64,000 nt of DNA. Source: Allacma fusca. Taxonomy: Eukaryota > Arthropoda > Collembola > Symphypleona > Sminthuridae. The stretch covers positions 6,944,001-7,008,000 of the forward strand of contig OX359246.1 of assembly GCA_947179485.1 (NCBI GenBank), written 5' to 3'. Below the pieces are notes generated by a model, which was not told where the DNA came from, did no database searches, and worked only from the letters and a program-made list of their open reading frames with translations. Shown piece by piece: positions 33,801 to 44,290 of the stretch; within the stretch, counting starts at the first letter, position 1, and every line of letters starts with the position of its first letter. The translations under genes and the position numbers were made by a program.

Positions 33801-36800
33801 GCAAGTGGAGATCCCCACCATAAAAGATGTCCCCCAGGTCTCCTCAGTGAACGCCTCATCTTTGGCGTGTAAATTGAATGGTTGATTATAAACCGTGATT
33901 TTATTTTTTCCCCCGAAATAATTCAAAAGGGCATTGGAGAGGACATTGAGCCCAAGGGCGGGGGTGTGATGCGGCTGATTGTTAAACAGAACCGTCAAAT
34001 TTTTCCCGTCCCCTTCAACCGACTGGTCAGATTGGTCGATTGCCAGAATATATTTGGAGTTTACATTAAAAATTGATTTCTCCGTCTGTCAAACACAAGC
34101 AATTTTAAAATAGCATTTTAAGGGAATTAGTTGCAAAAATAAATGGAAATCTGTTTTTTACCTCGTCGAGTAAAAATGATACCATCGACGTATCTGGAAT
34201 TTCTTCAATGCGTCTTGACTTGTTCATAAAGCTTTCAAATGATGAACATAAATTTGATTCCGGGACGCAGTTAAAGAGAACTGTTGTTAAACCCACACGT
34301 TCGTAAGCCTAAGATCAAATTTGGTACTCAATATTACCCCCATTTGACCTCGATCTCCAGCACATACATTTATATAAATGACATTTTTGCCAAGAAAACG
34401 TTAATGCACTTCAAAAATTACTAAATCAGAGTACCTTGAATGATATTTCAAGGGAAGTTGGATTTTGGAAGGATGGAAACGTTTTTGTAATGATTAGAAT
34501 CAGCAAGGTTATCATGGGAGGGACAATCACCTGTTAACAAGATTTTGTAAAAGCGTCTATAATTTTGGTGTCCACATTTGTAGAAAATTACTCCGGACTT
34601 TAAGAGCACCGGATTGAAATACTGTGTTTGTTTAAAAACATTTACTACATTTAAGCATTTCAATTTCCGATACATAAAAAAATATCGACCTGTAGAGTCG
34701 CCACGCTCCATTTCCGCGCATTGACCAGGAACTTTTTGATCAGCATGGCTTTGAGTTGTTGCCAAAGTAAGGCCTTCCCTTCATTCCGCTCTCTCTCCGT
34801 GCGGTATAAATGGGATTGGGAGTCAACGCGTGTGAAAAGATTTTCTACAGAATGATTTGGGCTTGGGATCCGCTCTTCAATGGGCGGTTCAGACTTTGGA
34901 ATTTGATACTGACTATAGAGTTCGTCGATTGGTTTCTTGGCCGCTTCCCCAACTCTATACTTGTTCAATTCAAGAATGTTTCAAAAATTTTCGGGGGCAA
35001 CTACGATAACCGTCCCCAAAATCGAATGTTCCGAATTACGATAACCGTCCCCGGATTACGATAACCGTCCCCGATTTACAATTTCCAAGAGCATACCAGC
35101 TTTCCGGATTGAAAACCTAACCCCGTCGTTTCGGACGTTCAGGTTAGGTTAGTTTAGGCTGTAAAGGGGTGCCGAGACTACGATGGCCCCGCAGGGGCCT
35201 TCGTAGTCACATTGGCACACCTTTACAGCCTAAACTAACCTAACCCTCACTGTCCTCAACGACTACCACACAGAATCAACACTTGGGAGGACGAGATGGT
35301 TAAGAAGGATTGAAATTAGCGAAATGAGTGTGAGCGTTGTGCCCTGGACAAGCCTTCCTGGAATATAATTAACAAGCTGTAGATTGACATGTAGAATTAT
35401 ATATGTACTTGGCACTACGTGCCAAGTACGCCGGCAAAGTACGATATATGGCATGTAATATGTATGTAATTCCAACTAAATTAATTAAAACCGAAAGTGG
35501 AAATAATACCTCTGTTGTATTTACGCTTGCCAATTTTGGTTTCGTCGATCGTACCCCGAATGTAGAGACAGCTTGTAGTTGGAAATGACGTTGGTACAAG
35601 AATGCGAGAAATGTAGAAAGTGCTTCGGGGACAGCTACTGGAAGTTGGGGACGGTTATCGTAATCCGGGGACGGTTATCGTAATTCAGAAGTTGGGGACG
35701 GTTATCGTAATCCGGGGACGGTTATCGTAATTCGGAACATTCGATTTTGGGGACGGATATCGTAGTACAACCAATTTTCGTTCAACGAGAATAGTATTAC
35801 GCTCTAAAATCGGGAAATCGTTTTAATAAAATCATACCTAACAAAAATTTCCTCCATGGTTGTGCTACCAACTCCATAAGTACCTATCCCAAACTCATCC
35901 TTGCGTGCTTCCAGTTCTTCGAAAATTCCAGGGAACAAGCTGATTTTTTCCGTTGGGAGGGTGCAACTGATTTCTGCACCCACGTCTTTGAATTCAACTG
36001 ACGGAATCGAACGTAGGATTATGTTCTTGATCCCGTCGACGTCCGCGGTTTCCTTTTTAACCACCATTAAATTATAAGCCCCACCTTGGCATACAAAAAG
36101 TATTGAAATACATTTTGTTTATTTTAAAAATTAGGGATTATTTATTTCTTCAAATTAATTTTTTTATTGATATTTTGAAATATTTTCTTACCGTATTTCG
36201 CTTTTAAGAATAAGGAGCTCCCGCAGCACTGAAGTTTACCTTCGGCCATTATGGCAACCCTATCCCCAAGTAAATCCGCTTCTTCCATGTAATGCGTGGA
36301 AAGAATTACAGTTTTTCCAGCTTTCTCATTTTGAATCAAATCCCACGTGGAGCGTCTAGCACCCGGGTCCATGCCAGCAGTTGGCTCATCAAGCAATACT
36401 ACCTGGAAATTACAGGAAATTTCTCTTGATGAATTCAAAGACTTACCAGAAGTTTTACCTGTAAGCTGCAGTTTAAGAATTCGTAGAACTTTCCGGAAGT
36501 TCAGTTGATTACCTTTGACCCTGCGGAAAATGCAATACCAACACAAAGCTTCCGTTTCATACCCCCACTCAAGTTTTTGGACTGAGTGTGACGTTTTTCT
36601 TCCAGACCCAAAACATACAAGCAGCGTTCAATTTCCTCCAGCGTCTCGCATTTCTTCAGGCCTTTTAACTGTTCTCAGAAAGAAAAACCTGAGCCCAATC
36701 GATTGAACGAAACATAATGAGAATGACAACCCGGAAATGCTGAAACCATACCTGGCAATAAAATTTGAGATGCTCCTCGACTGTCAGATTATCAAACAGG

Positions 36801-39363
36801 ACGTTATATTGAGGGCAAAGACCCAAACTGGCCCTGACGCTTGGCATGTCCTTACAGATGTCAAAAGTGTTGACCAGAGCAGTACCATTTGAGGGTCGTA
36901 TCAATCCTGTAAATACATACATTGATAGTTGAATGGGAAAGTTAAACATTTCCTTCAAAATTTGAGTAGAAAAACTACCTGTTAAAATTGACATGATCGT
37001 AGTTTTTCCAGCCCCATTGTGCCCCAATAAGACTGTCACTTGATTCTGGTACATTTTAAAGTTCAAATCGTGAACCGCAATTTTGGAGCCAAAAACTTTA
37101 CTCAAATTTTGAAACTCAACTCCTGCGATCCAGTCCTCGGGCTCGGCTTCAAAGCCATCCTTGTTGAATTGATTGGGGTTAATGGATTTTATTTTTGATT
37201 CCCGGGTTTTCCCAGTCCAAAACCAGATCTTAAAACATTTGAGAATTCAGAAAGTAAATATTTGGACTATATCGGAGTTTAGAGAATTCCCAAGATTAAT
37301 TTAACCCACCGTAAATGGATAGTACCAAGGTAGTTTGACACCATAAGGGCCTGGACAAGCCAGCTCTAGATAAAGAGCCGCTATTAAATACATGCAAGAA
37401 TTACACGTCATAATAACACAGCAGTCCCCGATGGAGAAATCATCACTGAAATTCGACCCTTTCCACAAGTTATCCCATTGCAACCCGACATTGTGACTCT
37501 CCAACATCCCCAGGATAAAAAATAGGAAGCTCATGGAGACATTCGGGGACAAAATACTCCTCCAATATTTATCAATTCTTGTCAACTGGAAGAACTTGGG
37601 GTAGTACGCAAAAAATGGGAAAAGAAATAAAATCCACATGAATCCTGCAATTGTAGCTCCAGCGTCCTCTATAATTAAAAAAACGTATTTAAAATTAAAC
37701 AACTAATCTGAGGCACATATTCAAAACATTCCGGAATTTCCATGTCAAAGTCCAATTGCATCTTATGAAACTAACCACTAGAAAATAGCGTAGAGCATAA
37801 AAATGCGAAAGTGATCAAGTGCAATCCATACAGAAGAAGGATGGCAAAAACAAGTGTCGAGTTAGATTTGGAGAGAACGGAAATTCCCTCTTTAAATTCC
37901 GCCTAAAATGTATTTAGCACATTCCTTGGTTAGCACATTAATTTGCACTTTATCCAAAATAACTGAGAGGTTTTGATACTCAAATAAAAATAACCTTCAA
38001 TAGGATGGTGTTCATAATAGAAACAATGAGTAAAACAGCAAACGATCTCGCAAACCATGTCGTCCAATGTTGCCAATTAGCAAGGCCCATGATTTTCATG
38101 AATTCCTACAAGAAAAATCTGTTCTTCAAATGTACGCTCATTTAAAAAAAATCATTTAAATGTCTACATTAAAATTTTAGGAAATACCTTAAGTCGTGTC
38201 ACTTTTTCATGGATAATTTGCCGTGTCAAGTTCATGACGGAGTAGACGTACGCAATCCCAAATAGATAGGGGAACCAAAATTGAATTATGTACAAGTACT
38301 TGTCATGGCTACTGGGAGGATAAGGGAATCTCCTCATTTTTAAACTATAGTTACTGTACTCCTCAAATTGTGTTCTGTTCAGTATCATCATCGTTAGGGC
38401 ATTGTCCACGGCCTGTTGTAGATACAAAAATCCCTCCTCAAAATATCCTAAGGAAATATTATCTTTAAAAAACAAGCTTGTGTCTTGAATAATAATTGAA
38501 CTAAGCATGAAGCAAAATTCTTAAATTATTATTGTTATAGTTTCCTCCGGGAATTTCATAAAATAAAAGATAATGTTAACTGAATATTCAAGAGCACCTG
38601 GAAAACCCCCAAATGAATTATCCTTTGACCTGGGTCCCCCAAAGCTTAAAATTGGGTAGGGGTTTTCCGTTAACCAAGATGGCCGAAAATTGCCTCGGTC
38701 CGTAAATCCGTTGTAATTTGTCCGTTGATAACTTGGAAACCGGAGAGTGTACTGCGGATAATACGATAATTATTCCCAGCAAACATTCACGTCAAAATCT
38801 TCTTCAATGCTGGCAGCAAACTTTACTTTAATATTTGAAGGGAGCTTCTTGGACCCGATATTGTCGAAAACGATTCCCGCCAACAGAGGGCCCCTAGAAA
38901 GACTATCCGGGTCTTCATTTCTGCTCTTGACATAGGCTGTGACCAAAGCGTCTTCCCGGTCGAAAGCTTTCACTGGAATAGTAATGTACTACGGTAAAAA
39001 CATCCATGTACGTTAGTATATATTATCATGTCATACGTATAGTCAAAACAATTTACCGGTATAGTTTAAACCCCGACTTGTAAAAAACTTCTGCAGAACA
39101 ATGTTCATGAGTGAATCTGTGACCCGATTTGGGGGCGAGTAGTAAATGACACTTGCATCCTCCCGGACCGAATTTGGAATGTCACTGATGCCAAAGGGCT
39201 CGTAAATAACTGGAGTTTGAATATCTTGCCTCTTTATCACTACACGAAAAATAGCAAAGACAATCACACAAGTCATGGGGAACAGGATTTCCACTAAAGT
39301 TGAAATTTTTTCCCTGGACATGATTTTGAAGTTCTTCCATAATAGCAATTTGAGTTCCTTCAT
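30861..39363 (-). CDS. ABCA-3: full-length ABCA-family lipid transporter with transposon-enlarged introns
   Basis: 22 exons join in frame: 39363-39057, 38972-38827, 38751-38598, 38447-38188, 38105-37995, 37902-37776, 37668-37310, 37228-36979, 36906-36752, 36668-36513, 36402-36192, 36084-35838, 34954-34690, 34530-34435, 34308-34162, 34085-33233, 33146-32964, 32344-32245, 32159-31770, 31682-31349, 31255-31183 and 31036-30861. 1699 residues, every exon the same length as in ABCA-2. Both nucleotide-binding domains keep Walker A lysine, signature, Walker B and H-loop. NBD1 has two private changes beside Walker A (Val for Ala before the loop, and Ile for Thr after GKTT), conservative but unusual. 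Introns 12 (883 bases) and 17 (619 bases) are enlarged by related inverted-repeat elements. Intron 19 is 87 bases long and open in frame, so its retention would not break the protein. The last exons are identical to ABCA-2. Confidence 0.94.
32434..32933. mobile_element. Inverted-repeat element in ABCA-3 intron 17 (500 bp)
   Basis: Begins GGTTGTACTACGATATC and ends with the reverse complement of GGGGGCAACTACGATATCC. The subterminal repeat is GATAACCGTCCCC / GGGGACGGTTATC. It is the same family as the element in intron 12, in opposite orientation, sharing the internal GGTTAGGTTAGTTTAGGCTG block. The sister introns of ABCA-2 (97 bases) and ABCA-4 lack it. A target duplication is not clear. Left and right ends differ at the outermost bases in a way that mirrors the other copy. 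Confidence 0.8.
34994..35772. mobile_element. Inverted-repeat element in ABCA-3 intron 12 (779 bp)
   Basis: The element lies between two copies of AATTTTCG (34986-34993 and 35773-35780). The ABCA-4 intron has a single AATTTTCGTTCAACG at the same place, a clean empty site. Ends start GGGGCAACTACGATA and finish with TATCGTAGTACAACC, and the first about 60 bases at each end are inverted copies built of GATAACCGTCCCC units. Internally it carries a long hairpin of GGTTAGGTTAGTTTAGGCTGTAAA arms (about 35140-35245) and an 11-base palindrome around 35410 (GTACTTGGCAC). No transposase is encoded, so it is a non-autonomous element, possibly hAT-like by its 8-base duplication. Confidence 0.87.
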
Positions 39364-40689
39364 GTTGTCTGCGGACAGTTAAACTTAAGGCTAAACTCGT
39401 GCTTCCTTCGGCTCAATAGGCAAGAAGTATACTGTGACTCAATCAATTAGAACGTTTGTTTAAGGAAAGTGGTCCTTGTATTGCCAATTTTATGGTATTT
39501 GTTCAATTCGACCAACCCACTTATGGTCTATTGTTAGCAAATACAAGGGAGATGTTTTATTTCCATTCAGAACAATTTAAACTGAGAATTCCATTGGCTC
39601 ATTTAATTGTTGAGCTTACAAAATCATTGGCAGTAATAAGCCCAACGGGTGTCATAAATTCCATGAAAAAAGAACTGTAATAAATTGTAACGAGTGCATG
39701 CGAATACGCGGAAGAAGCTTCATAAGTATATACTCTCCAATCATTAATGGAGAATCATCGAAGTTTATAAAAAATATAATTCTACGATTGGGGAATAATT
39801 CCTTTAGGCATTGATAAAAATAATCCCAGTCCAAGAAAAAATTTGAATTGTTTCTTAACAATTAAATTTACTTATGCGTAATTACGTACACGTGTTTTCG
39901 TAATACAATACACGAACTCCCGTCGCACTATTTACGTTACATAATTTCGTTTTGAGTGCGGAATTGTTGCTTTTCAAAGATTAATACATGCAAACATGCT
40001 TTGCAATATTTTAATCGCGTCCCAAAAGTGTCATTCGTGTGATCCGGAAATGTGAAACAGGGTAATGGAAAAACCTGGAAATGAATCCCCAAGAAATTAG
40101 CTATAAATCAAGTATTTCGAGATATATCTATGAACGCCAAACCGCCCAAGAAAAAACGGTAACAATTTAACTCAAAACTATAGGGACACAACATGTACAT
40201 AAATCTAGCTCTTTTTTGAAAATTCATAAAATTTGCAAGAAAAGAGCGGGAAAATATAATTCGGAATATATGAATGAAACTCTAAAGTCTAAAGAGAAAT
40301 CATGTAGTACTTTGCATCCCATTCTTTGAAGATTTTAACTGGAATTATTACCTTTGACTTACTTCAATGAAAAATATTTCTTAAAATCTGGGAAAGGACT
40401 TATGACTTAATGGCACTTGTTTTGTATCGTTGTCCATTATTAGTCAATATTATGGTAGGGTAAAGGAAATAATCATGAGCTGTAGACTTTGTATGTGTAA
40501 TGTCATTCATTTCACGATGCTGGAGTAGCATCTATCAAAAAATAACAAATTTCAAGAGTATAGAGAGCAAACCATATTAATGCGTAATAATTGTAACATT
40601 TTGATGACCTGACATGTTGGCTGCGCGATGCGTACGCGTACCACGTCCTGAAAACACAGTAAACCCATCGTCCAAGTCAGCACATCTTT
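39364..40689. other. 5' flank of ABCA-3
   Basis: Homologous to 22946-23560 and 58554-60640. It should contain the promoter; TGACTCA lies at 39435-39441. No gene recognised; the plus-strand frame from 39456 is discussed under rejected items. Confidence 0.55.
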
Positions 40690-40885
40690 GTTATTTGTGA
40701 CCCGAACCGATCGAATAAAACCGTTTCCAAATCCGATCCGATCCGAATCCGATGACCGGATAAGGGGTACGTATCCGAGCCGATCGGACTGTGTTCGGAT
40801 CGGATAAGTAGTGTATCCGATCCGATATTTCGGATATCCCATCTTCGGATACCCGCGGATCATCCGATCGGATGGAAGCCTTAAT
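40690..40885. mobile_element. Short insertion rich in ATCCGATCCGA repeats
   Basis: Between blocks that match the other segments there is a stretch made of ATCCGATCCGA / CGGATCGGAT units in both orientations, ending GGATGGAAGCCTT just before the resumed host sequence ATTCCTAG. The base pattern resembles subterminal regions of small hAT-like elements, but the left boundary and a target duplication could not be fixed because host sequence is also deleted here. Confidence 0.45.
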
Positions 40886-41190
40886 TCCTAGAAATGTCAG
40901 GAAAGGTTAAAATTATTAAATTGAGATGTAACTTTTTATCTTAATTTTATTACCTCATTTAAATGATCCACACACTTAAGATCTGTTAATACTATTCCTC
41001 AAGGAAACTTCACTTTGCTTCAAGAATTATTCCCGAGGGGGTCTTGCAGAAGATACTTAAGCCAATTTATTTCCTTACAAATTAAAATCGCCAAATAAAA
41101 TTTATCAAAATTTACTAATTCGCCCTACAGCTATTTTATATTCAAAACATTCAAAAATGGACTGCGAGAAGGAATTCAAGCGGTAGCGGC
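40886..41190 (+). pseudogene. Remnant 5' of the MFSD8-like gene in the ABCA-3 segment
   Basis: Sequence from about 40886 matches 23555-24290 (minus its foldback insertion) and 60645-60960, the stretch immediately upstream of the first recognised MFSD8-like exon. It ends abruptly at AAGCGG near 41190, before the exon itself, where unrelated DNA begins. The matching continuation is found 7.5 kb away near 48710. It is a broken relic with no coding potential. Confidence 0.6.
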
Positions 41191-41370
41191 ATACCCTAAT
41201 TCCTAACGACACGAAACTAACGACTAACGACTTCCCCTAATTCCTAACGACTTAAAGTAACGACTAACGACCTGTCTCTAACTCCTAACGACCACTTTCT
41301 AACGACTTACAATCCCTCTATAACGACTTACGATCCCTCTATAACGACCAACGATCAGTATTGTATTTCG
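41191..41370. repeat. Short imperfect repeats of CTAACGAC / TAACGACTTACGATCC
   Basis: At least twelve copies of TAACGAC at irregular short spacing, including a roughly 20-base repeat with CCCTCTATAACGACTTACGA. The region starts exactly where the MFSD8-like remnant is broken, so it is probably the terminal part of the inserted DNA. Confidence 0.6.
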
Positions 41371-41783
41371 TATAATTTGTCCTTCAAATTTTACCACTCG
41401 AAGATATACGGGCATTTCTGTATATTTATAATTCTGAATTTCATCGTATGCAGGTACCATATAAATTTATATTCTCAGTTCCAGTAATTGTTTTCAAAAT
41501 AATAACTGTTCGAGTGACCTTACGGCATTCATGGACTTGAGTATGACTATCTGCAAGTCAAGTTTGATATTAAGTAATGATAGTTTATTTGAACCGTAGT
41601 ACTTCATCCCGTGTAGGTACATAATGGACTATACTTGACCACGAACTTGAGATATTCATGGTCGAGTTTATGTAAATTTGTTCACGAAATAGTAAGTGTG
41701 ATTGTTATTAGTTGTATTATGATCGGTAGACTGATCGGTAGTTGTCATAGGGTTATCATTAGTTATTCAACAGTGACAATTTA
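41371..41783. other. Inserted DNA, no gene seen
   Basis: About 0.4 kb of AT-rich sequence with no recognised frame, repeat or terminus, part of the block that interrupts the ABCA-3 segment. Confidence 0.4.
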
Positions 41784-42196
41784 GGGAGCGTTCACAAATG
41801 ACGTCATCCAAAATACTGGTTTTTAGGCACCCCGTCACACACTTGTCATCAGACATCATCATGTGATGAAACGACGCACCCACCCCATGTAATGACGTCA
41901 TCATCATCAGGACTGCACAATTGAAAATGCCCTGGGTTTTATGCCTGCCTACCTAAAAATGCCCTGAAAATGTCTTAATTTGAAAATGCGTGGCATTTTC
42001 GGCAAGTAACCAAGTCGAAGCAGGTTGAATCAAACTGCCAAAACTGTTAACCGTTAAGCAAAAAAATCGTTGATAACATTCGTCGGTTGATGACATCATC
42101 ATTTGGTCAAATCCACCCTACCACTGCGTCATCAACATCATCATCTCCCGTTAGCACCCACCCACTAATTTGATGACGTCAATTGTGAACGCTCCC
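41784..42196. mobile_element. Small DNA transposon with GGGAGCGTTCACA ends (413 bp)
   Basis: Ends GGGAGCGTTCACAAATGACGTCA and TGACGTCAATTGTGAACGCTCCC form a 23-base terminal inverted repeat with one mismatch. TTA is found on both sides (41781-41783 and 42197-42199). The GATGACGTCATCATCATC motif recurs subterminally. Elements with this type of end are widespread in animals. It is non-coding. Confidence 0.85.
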
Positions 42197-42509
42197 TTAC
42201 ATGTCATTGTTATTCCTTACAGACTCATTGTTAGTAGTGTTTCCGTCGGTGCAAGCATTGGGAATAACTGAACTTGCAATTATAATTTAAAATTGTTAAT
42301 GCAAGTACCAGTAATGCCGTAACTGGTACTTGCTAAAATGCGGCAATGAAATCATGCAAATAACCGAAGTTGAAATTGCAATTAGTTCATAAGTTACTTG
42401 CAGTTGGTAGGGCAACTGCAAAAACATTCGGAAATAATTGCACCGACAAATATAATTGCAAGTGCAATTGTAATTTGTAATTGCACGTTAACTGATACAC
42501 AGTATAAAT
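42197..42509. other. AT-rich stretch with dispersed TGCAATT / CTGGTACTTGC repeats
   Basis: Several GCAATT/AATTGC and GTACCAGT...ACTGGTAC inverted motifs between 42290 and 42480, suggesting another small element, but no termini could be fixed. No coding frame supported. Confidence 0.35.
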
Positions 42510-43440
42510 CGTCGCCAGACGTCCCGGAATGCCCGGGACAGTCCCGGAATGACAGTCGTTGTCCCGTGTCCCGGAAGGGTGTATTCCGGGACACGTAAAT
42601 GTCCCGGAAACGTCGAGCTCAAAACGTTATGAAAATTATAGAGTTTTTAAGAGAAAAATAAAATACTTTCGTTCTAGAGTAGCTCGATTCAAACGAGAGC
42701 ATCATGTGCCATCTACATAAAGCTAATAAAATCATAAAGATGTGATTACAAGAGTAACAAAATCGCTTAAGCATCAGGTAATAATTAAAAATGTCTAGGT
42801 TTTACAATTCTATATGGGAAGAGGTCAATTCCAAAAATTGGTTACGTCGAAATGGCAAAAATAAAGAGGACTCCTGCTAGGATTTTAGTGTGTATAGCGA
42901 CTTTCTCTGTGAAGTATGAAGAATTCGGATCTGTTAAATCTCACATGTAAAGTTCCTAAAAACCTAAAGTAACAGGTGCTGAAACTAAAAAAGTTTAGAT
43001 TTTTTTACATCGAAAAATCTGGAGACGATTTAAAGTTCAACATATTTTTGCTGTTACAGCGAGAACAATGCAAACGTAAATTACAGTCCCCAGAATTATG
43101 TGTTTTTAAAATTCCAGGAATAAAACTTATCAATTGTTGCTGCTAATTTCAAATAACACATTATACACAACGCTGTAAAAAATGCGTGCAATAAATTATC
43201 AATGGATGTTGAAGGCTGAGTTTTAAAGGTTTTTAACGAATCTAGCTCGTCTGCGCACTCTTTTAAGCAGTTCTGTGAATTTGTGGAAGTGCGGTTTTCC
43301 TTACTTCCAGCACTGGACAGATTCCTTTCTAATAGGTCAGCTTTGAAGTCCTATTTTCTTTTGAAGGAACAAAGTGACCAGTGCTTCTGTTGGGGACAAA
43401 ATTCTTGTCCCGTCCCCGTCCCGATATTTTTTAAAAACCT

Positions 43441-43770
43441 TTGTCCCCAGTCCCGTCCCGACAACCGGGACACGGGGACAAAAACCATGTCCCCGTCCCG
43501 TCCCCAAATATTTATAAAAACGTTGTCCCCGGTCCCGTCCCGAAAGTCGGGACATGGGGACAAAAATCTTGTCCCCGTCCCGTCCCCAAAATTTTTAAAA
43601 AACGTTGTCCCCGGTCCCGTCCCGAAAGTCGGGACATGGGGACAACAACCTTGTCCCCGTCCCGTCCCCAAAATTAAAAAAAATATTGTACCCGGTCCCG
43701 AAAATCGTGGAATGTGAACAAAATTCCTGTACCGTCCCGATAATTACTGAAAACAGTTGTCGACATTCCC
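43441..43770. repeat. 82-base tandem repeat, about four copies
   Basis: Copies begin with TTGTCCCC at 43441, 43523 and 43605, with a degenerate fourth at about 43687. Each has the form GTCCCGTCCCG, an imperfect GGGACATGGGGACA, then GTCCCCGTCCCGTCCCCAAAA and an A/T stretch. The period is exactly 82 for the first three. Confidence 0.9.
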
Positions 43771-44035
43771 ATACTGAAAATCGGAACATGAGGAAAATTT
43801 CGTACAAAAAATATTTGTATCAAACACATAAAAAACGCATTTATAGAATCGTGGCTCCAAGATTCTTCCTGAACTTTTTGAGCAACAAGCCTCATTTTCT
43901 ACAAAGGTGAAATAGTGTTCACAGAATAGTTTACTGATGAGTATTAAAGCTGAAACGTTATCCTTGTTCTGCTATGCTTGCTCGTCCCGTCCCGTTATAT
44001 ACACGACCAAAAAGCATTTCCCGTCCCAAATATAG

Positions 44036-44215
44036 TGGGGACAATTTGTTTTGTCCCCGTCCCGTCCCTGATATAATGGGGACAATTTTTTTTGTCCCCG
44101 TCCCGTCCCCGATATAATGGGGGCATTTTTTTTTGTCCCCGTCCCGTTCCGAATATAATGGGGACAATTTTGTTTGTCCCCGTCCCGTCCCGAATACGAC
44201 ATGGGGACAATTATT
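44036..44215. repeat. 41-base tandem repeat, about four copies
   Basis: TTGTCCCCGTCCCG starts at 44051, 44092, 44133 and 44174, exactly 41 bases apart, each followed by ATATAATGGGGACAATTTT. The period is half that of the neighbouring 82-base array and the motif is shared, so the two arrays are related. Confidence 0.9.
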
Positions 44216-44290
44216 TTGTCCGCGGGGACGTCCCGTCCCGGTCCGTCCAGTGTCCCGACGGGACGTCCCTGTCCCCGGCAGAAGCTCTGA

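Larger units (their letters stand above)
42510..44290. mobile_element. GC-rich repeat element with GTCCCCGTCCCG arrays at one side
   Basis: A stretch bounded by CCCGGGACAGTCCCGG-type sequence near 42510-42610 and GGGACGTCCCTGTCCCCGG near 44260-44280. Between are AT-rich DNA (42620-43370) and two arrays of GGGACA/TGTCCC motifs. The organisation (G/C-rich short motifs clustered at both ends in inverted orientation) resembles subterminal repeats of hAT-like elements. No transposase was recognised and no target duplication could be established, so the boundaries are approximate. Open frames across the arrays on several strands are repeat artefacts. Confidence 0.5.
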
